Assembly: GCA_044433365.1 (NCBI GenBank)
Contig: JAWXTR010000115.1
Location: 1-8,268, forward strand
Source: CAMQVM01 sp044433365
GTDB taxonomy: Bacteria > Bacteroidota > Bacteroidia > Bacteroidales > Rikenellaceae
DNA: 8,268 nucleotides
Direction of reading: 5' to 3'
Part shown: positions 1 to 6,200 of the stretch, in pieces
Numbering within the stretch: the stretch's first letter is position 1
Layout: every line of letters begins with the position of its first letter
Notes under the pieces: generated by a model
Told to the model about the DNA's origin: nothing
Database searches by the model: none
Seen by the model: only the letters and a program-made list of their open reading frames with translations
Translations under genes and position numbers: made by a program

Positions 1-3000
1 CACCGAGTGTTAGGGCGATGTTTAAGTTATTTTCACCACCGTTACCATCATAAAAGATATTTGTTCCTAACGAATTTAGTTTCGTATTTGCTTCAGTTGC
101 TAGCGATGCGGTTACTAACGTATTACACCAACTAAAAGCGTTATTACCAATCTCAGTAACTTTAGGGAAATTGATTTTTTCAAGTTCATTGCAACCATTA
201 AAAGCATAATCCCCTACTGACGTAACGCTATTCATAGTAACAGAAGTTAGTGCAGTGCAACTATAAAAAGCATAATCCCCTACTGACGTAACGCTATTCA
301 TAGTAACAGAAGTTAGTGCTGTGCAATCTCTAAAAGCATAACTCCCTACTGACGTAACGCTATTCATAGTAACAGAAGTTAGTGCAGTGCAATTTAAAAA
401 AGCATAATTCCCTACTGACGTAACGCTATTCATAGTAACAGAAGTTAGTGCAGTGCAATACTCAAAAGCATTTTGCCCTACTGACGTAACGCTATTCATA
501 GTAACAGAAGTTAGTTCATAGCAACCTCTAAAAGCACTATTCCCTACTGACGTAACGCTATTCATAGTAACAGAAGTTAGTGCATCGCAATCCTCAAAAG
601 CATTACCCTCTACTGACGTAACGCTATTCATAGTAACAGAAGTTAGTGCATCGCAATTATAAAAAGCATAATTCCCTACTGACGTAACTCTATTCATAGT
701 AACAGAAGTTAGTTTATAGCAACCTCTAAAAGCACTATCCCCTACTGACGTAACGCTATTCATAGTAACAGAAGTTAGTGCAGTGCAATCCTCAAAAGCA
801 CTACCATCTACTGACGTAACGCTATTCATAGTAACAGAAGTTAGTGCATCGCAACCTCTAAAAGCACTACCCCCTACTGACGTAACGCCATCCATAACCA
901 AAGATATAGGTTCTCCTATTTCAGTAATTAATGATTTTGCGTAATATGTGTCAGTCATTACTGTAAATTGAATTTCTTCAATAGATGTAATACCTTTAAA
1001 TGGTGAATCACCGCTGGCTGTTAAAGTTTCAAGAGATGGGAATTGAAGAGTAATTTTTCTGGTTGCATCGGCAGCAGCAGCAGCCTCTAGAGCAGCCTTT
1101 AACCCCACGAAATCTGCGTAAGATTGGTCAGCAGCAGTGTTAACAATCCAAGTGTTGTCTGTAGGATATGCAGTTGCAGAGTAGTCTGATAAATTAGCAG
1201 AGTTAGGGTTTACGTCAGAATCATCACCAATAGTTATAGATTTAAATTTAAATTTATATTTATATTCACCTTCTGTTGTTGTTAAGTAATTACCAAAAGA
1301 TACTAAATCTCTGTTTGCTTCGCCGAGTGTTAGGTCGATTTTTTCCGTGTCGTCAAAGGCATCTGGATAAATGTACCTTAATACATTTTCGTTAGTTGCG
1401 TTAGCTAATGTTACGCTTGTTAATTTGTCGCAACCCTCAAAAACATAAGCTCCTACCGTTCTAACATTTCCCATTGTTATAGACTCTAGTGAGCTACAAT
1501 TATGGAAAGAGTATGAATCGATATATTTAACATTAGGAAGATTAACGGTTGTAAGGCTTGTACAGTTATAAAATAGGTCGATTGAAAGATAAATAACGCT
1601 TGTCATCTCTACCGATTTAAGAGCTGTACATCCTGTAAATATAAAGTTTGCTAAAGTAGTAACACTATTTGCTGTAAAACTTTCAAGAGCTGTACATCCT
1701 TCAAATGCGTTAATACCGATAGAAGTAATACCCTCACAAGTGATGCTTGTTAGAGCAGTACAGCCTGCGAATGCTCCATCTCCGATAGTGCCTGTTGCAG
1801 TAGTAGTCGAGCGAGTAACTGCTATAGTTGTGGTGTTATCTCCACTGATAGTTACAGTTTCAAGAGCTGTACAACCCCAAAAAGCACCACCACCGATTGT
1901 ACTACCTGCTGGAAGTATAACAGTTTTAAGGATTGTATTATTTCTAAAGCAACCTTCTGGAACAGTTACATCTGAGCAATCTGAAAGATTTAGATAGGTT
2001 AAGTTAGGAAGATATTGAGCTACTGCTGTTAAAATATCTTCAATATCTGTAGCACTACCGTCGATAACTAGGCTCTCTACAGCATCTTTATTTTCGATAT
2101 TTGCAATATCATCTGCGCTTGCGACAAGTGCAGCACTATCATCGTTAAGATAGGTAAATGCTACAGAAGAGCTAGAGGTTGTACCATCTTTTTCAACTAA
2201 AGTTACGGTAAGTTGAGCTTTGATAGTAGATGTGTTTAGATCGGTAGGTTTTGAGATTGTTATTATTGGGTTGCTCCATTTTCCGCTAGAGTAGGTTGGG
2301 GTTGAGATTTCTACACCCCATTTGCCTAGCTGAGATTCTGATTTTGTCACCACCTCTGCGCCGCTTTCGCCATTGCTGCTTACCACTTCGGCTTGAAGTG
2401 CTGCAAAGTCGGCTTCGGCTAAGGTTGTTGGCATAACCACCTCTATAGTGTTAAAGGTATCGTTGATTGTTACATCTTCGGTCTTTAAGAACGAAAGTGA
2501 GCCAGTAGCTTTGTCGAAAGTGAAAGAGCTAGAGCCAAAGTTGATAGTTACGGTTGCGCCATTGTCGGTGTAAGTTACGGTTGAGGCGTCGAGATTGCCA
2601 CCTGCTGCGCCATCTGCACCTGCTGAGCCATCTGAGCCATCTTCGCCATCCTTACCATCTTCGCCATCTGTGCCATCTACGCCATTTGAGCCTGTAGTTG
2701 GCACCATTTCACCATTATAGTACAACCACTCACCATCGACTTTCCAATATAGAACGCCATCAAGCTCGTCGACACTGATAACTGGGGTTGCTCCGTCGCT
2801 ACCTGCTGCGCCGCTTGCGCCATCGGCACCTGTAGTGGCAACTTTTTCGCCATTTAGGTCTAACAACCAAGTGGCTGCATCGCTACCTACCTGCACTGTC
2901 CAATAATAGAGTCCATCGCTATCTTTAGCAACGCTAATAACTGGAGCAGAGGCATTTTCGCCATTGTAGATGGTTACTGCCGAGCTTTTTGCAAAGTTGA

Positions 3001-3253
3001 TAGTGTAGCCCACTGTTTCGCCATTTTCCGAGATAGGCTCGATGCTTGTCACGTAGTCGTAGCTATTAATTGCCGAAACAAGAGTTTGCAGAGCTACAAT
3101 CTGTCTATTTATAAGAGTCACATCAGAAGTGAGTGTCTCCACTTTTCCTGTAAGAGTGTTTAAATCCTCACGAATACTATTCATATCCGATTCGGTACAC
3201 CCTGCAAAAAATATCGTCGCTAATAAGCAACAAATTGATATTATTTTTTTCAT
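1..3253 (-). CDS. BspA-like LRR surface lipoprotein with DUF4988-like N-terminus; 3' end outside window
   Basis: The frame opens at the ATG at 3253-3251 and stays open to the left edge, giving 1084 codons with no stop, so the C-terminus is missing. Residues 1-19 form a lipoprotein signal peptide (MKK, hydrophobic core, lipobox FAGC, Cys19). Residues 20-62 are heptad-like and probably a coiled coil. Residues 65-220 match the DUF4988 (PL29-lyase N-terminal) pattern: YDYVTSIEPI, then two copies of a PVIS...YYW/YW...WLL/WLY motif, each followed by G-X-Y triplets. Residues about 225-372 look like a beta-sandwich. LRR_5/BspA units with AFxxC cores run from about 430 to 636. A linker module covers 638-744, and an almost perfect 22-residue LRR array starts at 790. 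The last visible residues (LTLG) start another linker module, so more LRRs probably follow. The protein is probably anchored at the outer membrane and may act in adhesion or binding; that role is inferred. The start is favoured because it gives a complete signal peptide 15 bp after the upstream stop. Confidence 0.93.
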   Translation of the reverse strand, partial: MKKIISICCLLATIFFAGCTESDMNSIREDLNTLTGKVETLTSDVTLINRQIVALQTLVSAINSYDYVTSIEPISENGETVGYTINFAKSSAVTIYNGENASAPVISVAKDSDGLYYWTVQVGSDAATWLLDLNGEKVATTGADGASGAAGSDGATPVISVDELDGVLYWKVDGEWLYYNGEMVPTTGSNGVDGTDGEDGKDGEDGSDGSAGADGAAGGNLDASTVTYTDNGATVTINFGSSSFTFDKATGSLSFLKTEDVTINDTFNTIEVVMPTTLAEADFAALQAEVVSSNGESGAEVVTKSESQLGKWGVEISTPTYSSGKWSNPIITISKPTDLNTSTIKAQLTVTLVEKDGTTSSSSVAFTYLNDDSAALVASADDIANIENKDAVESLVIDGSATDIEDILTAVAQYLPNLTYLNLSDCSDVTVPEGCFRNNTILKTVILPAGSTIGGGAFWGCTALETVTISGDNTTTIAVTRSTTTATGTIGDGAFAGCTALTSITCEGITSIGINAFEGCTALESFTANSVTTLANFIFTGCTALKSVEMTSVIYLSIDLFYNCTSLTTVNLPNVKYIDSYSFHNCSSLESITMGNVRTVGAYVFEGCDKLTSVTLANATNENVLRYIYPDAFDDTEKIDLTLGEANRDLVSFGNYLTTTEGEYKYKFKFKSITIGDDSDVNPNSANLSDYSATAYPTDNTWIVNTAADQSYADFVGLKAALEAAAAADATRKITLQFPSLETLTASGDSPFKGITSIEEIQFTVMTDTYYAKSLITEIGEPISLVMDGVTSVGGSAFRGCDALTSVTMNSVTSVDGSAFEDCTALTSVTMNSVTSVGDSAFRGCYKLTSVTMNRVTSVGNYAFYNCDALTSVTMNSVTSVEGNAFEDCDALTSVTMNSVTSVGNSAFRGCYELTSVTMNSVTSVGQNAFEYCTALTSVTMNSVTSVGNYAFLNCTALTSVTMNSVTSVGSYAFRDCTALTSVTMNSVTSVGDYAFYSCTALTSVTMNSVTSVGDYAFNGCNELEKINFPKVTEIGNNAFSWCNTLVTASLATEANTKLNSLGTNIFYDGNGGENNLNIALTLG
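161..886 (-). repeat. Tandem array of eleven 66-bp LRR units within the coding region
   Basis: The period is exactly 66 bp (22 codons), in frame with the gene, covering residues 790-1031. Each unit reads VTSVG, two variable residues, AF, two variable, C, two variable, then LTSVTMNS. A 38-bp block begins at plus-strand positions 214, 280, 346, 412, 478, 544, 610, 676, 742 and 808. It is identical in all ten copies except for one g-to-t change near 688, which gives MNR instead of MNS. Codons GCT TTT (Ala-Phe) and TGC (Cys) are kept in all eleven units. The edges decay: the sequence before unit 1 reads LVMDG, and unit 11 ends in LEKINFPK. The pattern fits BspA-type LRRs stacked in a solenoid, with recent amplification or ongoing homogenisation. 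Confidence 0.97.
1022..1342 (-). repeat. Inter-LRR linker module, copy in the downstream gene
   Basis: This encodes residues 638-744 and separates the first LRR block from the 22-residue array. It starts with the signature LTLGEAN after an AFDD unit and continues with a beta-rich segment ending FKSITI. Then come YSATAYPTDNTW, ADFVGLKAALE, and ITLQFPSLETL, which leads back into LRRs. The same order of motifs occurs three times in the upstream gene. Another copy begins at the left edge (positions 1-25, LNIALTLG). No function is known to me. Its position suggests a folded spacer or cap between solenoid segments. Confidence 0.75.
1241..1264 (-). repeat. Hexanucleotide microsatellite encoding YKYKFKFK
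   Basis: On the coding strand this is two TATAAA units followed by two TTTAAA units, in frame, encoding residues 664-671. It falls in the beta-strand of the linker module, where the other copies read TYTFKEI, SATFKEI or SAIFQRI without an alternating Lys run. The alternating aromatic-lysine pattern fits an extended beta-strand. Gain or loss of one unit would add or remove two residues and keep the frame. Confidence 0.8.
2594..2692 (-). repeat. Collagen-like Asp-Gly G-X-Y linker, downstream gene
   Basis: Eleven uninterrupted G-X-Y triplets cover residues 188-220 (GSN, GVD, GTD, GED, GKD, GED, GSD, GSA, GAD, GAA, GGN). A shorter run of five triplets lies at residues 142-156. The triplets are rich in Asp and have no Pro, unlike collagens that form stable helices, so an acidic extended linker is more likely. 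Runs of this kind are typical of Bacteroidales DUF4988 proteins. Confidence 0.85.
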
Positions 3254-3268
3254 GGATTTATCTGTTTA
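3254..3268 (-). other. 15-bp intergenic gap linking the two genes
   Basis: The upstream gene ends in TAA (3271-3269), followed directly by a second in-frame TAA (3268-3266). Only 15 bp separate the first stop from the next ATG. There is no room for a terminator and no stem-loop, so co-transcription is likely. The sequence before the ATG (AGATAAATCC) lacks a clear Shine-Dalgarno motif, as is common in Bacteroidetes, which often use A-rich leaders instead. Confidence 0.75.
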
Positions 3269-6200
3269 TTAATTTATCGATGGAAATATTTCTAAGCTAC
3301 TACAGTCTGTAAATGCTGCATCGCCAATAGAGGTTGCTAGAGGTGCATTAACATAGATTAAACCTGTACAGCCACTAAATGCACTATCTTGAATTGTTGT
3401 TACCTTTGGCATATCAACTGATTTAAGATTTTCTACGCCTTTAAAAGCCTCTGTAGTAATTTCTGTTGCATCTACAAAGTATAAAAATACTGGATTGCCG
3501 TATGCTTCTACTGCTGCTTTGATATTAGTTAAATCTGTATCTGTTGGATTGCCTGTAATTGCCCAAGCGTTAGTGGTTGGGTGGATTGTGGCTGCGATAG
3601 TTTTTGCTTCTTGATAAGCATATACATTTTTATGCTCAACTAGGATAATCTCTTTAAATGTTGCACTTACTCCGCTTACTGTTAATCTGTTTCCGTTTAC
3701 GAACTCTGCGTTGTCTTTTCCTAATATTAGGGTTACGTTTTGCATATTGTCGTTATCAAAAGCATCGTTACCATATTCATCAGGTCCTATTGTGGTTAAT
3801 TTTGCACCTGTTGTTGTCGCTAACTCTAAAACTTTAAGGCTAGAGGTTTGGCAAATTGAGCTTGGTGACAAAGTTGTAGCAGATGGAAGAGAGATAGTTT
3901 CTATTTCTGTTAAATATAATAGTGATTGATATTTAATCTCTTCTACTAATGGTAAGCATAAAGATGTTAATTTAGTATTACCTACAAATGCTCTCTCTCC
4001 AACTGTCTCTAATTTTGGAAGATTTAAACTTTTAGCCCAGCTAAATTCAAATGCACCCTCGCCAATCGTTGTTACATTTGGTAGTGATAGTTCAATACTT
4101 TCATTTTTAATAGCCTGAGAAAAAGCGTAATTGCTAATTTCAGTAACACTCTCTGGAATTGAAAGATCTCCGTTTATTGAAGCATATGATGAAGCAGAGA
4201 TAATTTTTGTTTTATCGCTGTTATATACTATTCCATTATCATCGATAGCGTAATTTGAATTTGCATCTAAATCTAGTGAATTTATGTCTGCAAATGCACC
4301 TCCATCAATGTTAGTTACAGAAGATGGAACTGTTAATTCTAAGCTAGAACAGCTTCTAAAAGCACTTTCTCCAATTGAGGTTAATGATGTAGGGAGTGTT
4401 AAAGATGATAGTTTTGAACAGATAAAAAATGCCTCTTTACCTATTGTTTTAACTTTAGGCATCGATACCGACACTAAATTTTGACATGCAGAAAAAGCGT
4501 TATCTTTAACTTCTTCTACTTCATCCATAGATACAGTAACCAGATTTTCGCAATTTTCAAAGGCAGAATTTCCCACTGATTTTGCACTATTTATTGAAAT
4601 AGAAGTAATAGATGAAAAGGTGAAAAATCTGTCATATATCTCTTCCATCTCTGGCATATCAACAGCAGTAAGCGACTCTCCATTAAAAAACGGACCAGAA
4701 TTTCCGTTATAATCACTAATGCTTTTTAAATTTGGAAGTTTTAGATTAATTGTTTCACCATTTTCTGCTATTTTGTCTAATGCTAATTTTAATCCAGAAA
4801 ATTCAGCTTCACTCACTACTGCATCCGAAGTTATCTCCCAATAGTTACCTGTAGGGTAGCTCTCTGGCGTAATATCTGCCAATGCCATAGTTTTATATTC
4901 TACGGGAGCTTGTTGTTTTACTATAATCTCTTTAAAGGTGTAGGTCATACCATCAATTGTAAGATTATTGCCGCTTACTACTCCCTCAGCTGCTGCTGAA
5001 CCAATTGTTAAGGTAATATTATCTGTGCTAACGGCTGAAAAACATTGCTCTTCACAAGATAGATGTGTGGTACTTTCGGTTGCTAAGGTTATGTATTCTA
5101 ATTTTTCACAATATGTGAACAGCCCAGTATTTAATGTTGTTGCTTTAGGGGCTTCAACTGAGGTTAAGTTTTTGCAACGTTCAAAGGTTATATCAGCTAA
5201 TTCTGTAACATTTGGTAATTTTACAGTTTTAAGATATAAAGCTCCACTAAAGGCACCCCACTCAGTCCCTGTCACAACTATATCATCAGCAGGAGTGTAA
5301 TTAGTTGGTACTAAAGCTGGAAATGATAATAATATACTTTTATATTCAACATCGTATATAACACCATCTCTGTAAGCATAACACTCATTATCTGATGGAA
5401 AATTAACATCTGTAATATTGTCACAGTAGATAAATACTGAATTGCCGATAAATTTAATTGTAGAAGGTATTGTTATTGAGGTTAGGTTGGTACATTTGCC
5501 AAATGCATATTCATGAAGTTCTTCAAGAACTGGAAATTCAACTTCTTCTAATCCCGAACAACCCCGGAATGCGTTATATTTAAAAACTTTAACTTTTTCA
5601 AGAGTAATATTTTTAAGACTCCTACAAAACTCAAAGGCTCCATAAGAGATATGTTCAAGTGATGGAGCATTAACAGTTGTAAGATATTCGCAGAAGCTAA
5701 GTGATTCGGAACCTATTTTTTTAACAAGTGGCATATAGACTGAGCCTATTGATTCACAACCAGCTAGACCTTCCTGTCCATTGTAAACCTCATAATCATC
5801 TGGCATTACCTCAACATCAGGAAACTCTAAAGCGATTCTACGCTCTGGATTTTCAGATTCTACGGCTTTTAATGCCGCTCTAAGACCTGCAAAATCTTTG
5901 ATTGTAGGCTCAGCACTTGAATAAACTCCCCAATTGTCGCCCTCTGGGTAGTTTGTCGCTGAATATGAAGTTAGGTCGATATATTCTATATTTCCAACCA
6001 CTTCATTACCAACATCTATTCTTTGAAATATAGCACTATAATCGCCTACAGTTAGTTTCTTACCATCTACTAAGCTGCTATTTGCTTCGCCTAATGTTAG
6101 AATGATATTTTCGGTTGCATCAAAAGCATCTGCGCCGATATCTGCTAACTTTACATTTAGATCTGTAGCTAACGAAACATCTAATAAGCTACTACAATTC

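Noticed and set aside
161..886. CRISPR-like pattern: ten 38-bp repeats spaced by 28 bp of variable sequence
   Set aside because: The period is a multiple of three and lies in one open frame. The spacers keep the codons for Ala-Phe and Cys, and the unit translates to a regular LRR. Real CRISPR spacers would be unrelated to each other, and no cas gene is present.
182..886. Target of a diversity-generating retroelement (variable NNT codons resembling AAT-derived mutation)
   Set aside because: No reverse transcriptase, template repeat or accessory gene is visible, and the variation lies between repeats within one gene. Some variable codons (AGA, GAG, TTA, GCA) do not fit mutation from adenine alone. 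Recombination with selection explains it more simply.
1740..1997. Plus-strand open frames here and at several places between 3711 and 6902
   Set aside because: All lie opposite the two long LRR genes, and their products are low-complexity antisense readings of repeat codons. None has a recognisable domain or its own regulatory context.
2594..2692. True collagen triple-helix domain
   Set aside because: The run is short, lacks Pro and is dominated by Asp. It resembles the acidic G-X-Y linkers of Bacteroidales DUF4988 proteins rather than a stable helix.
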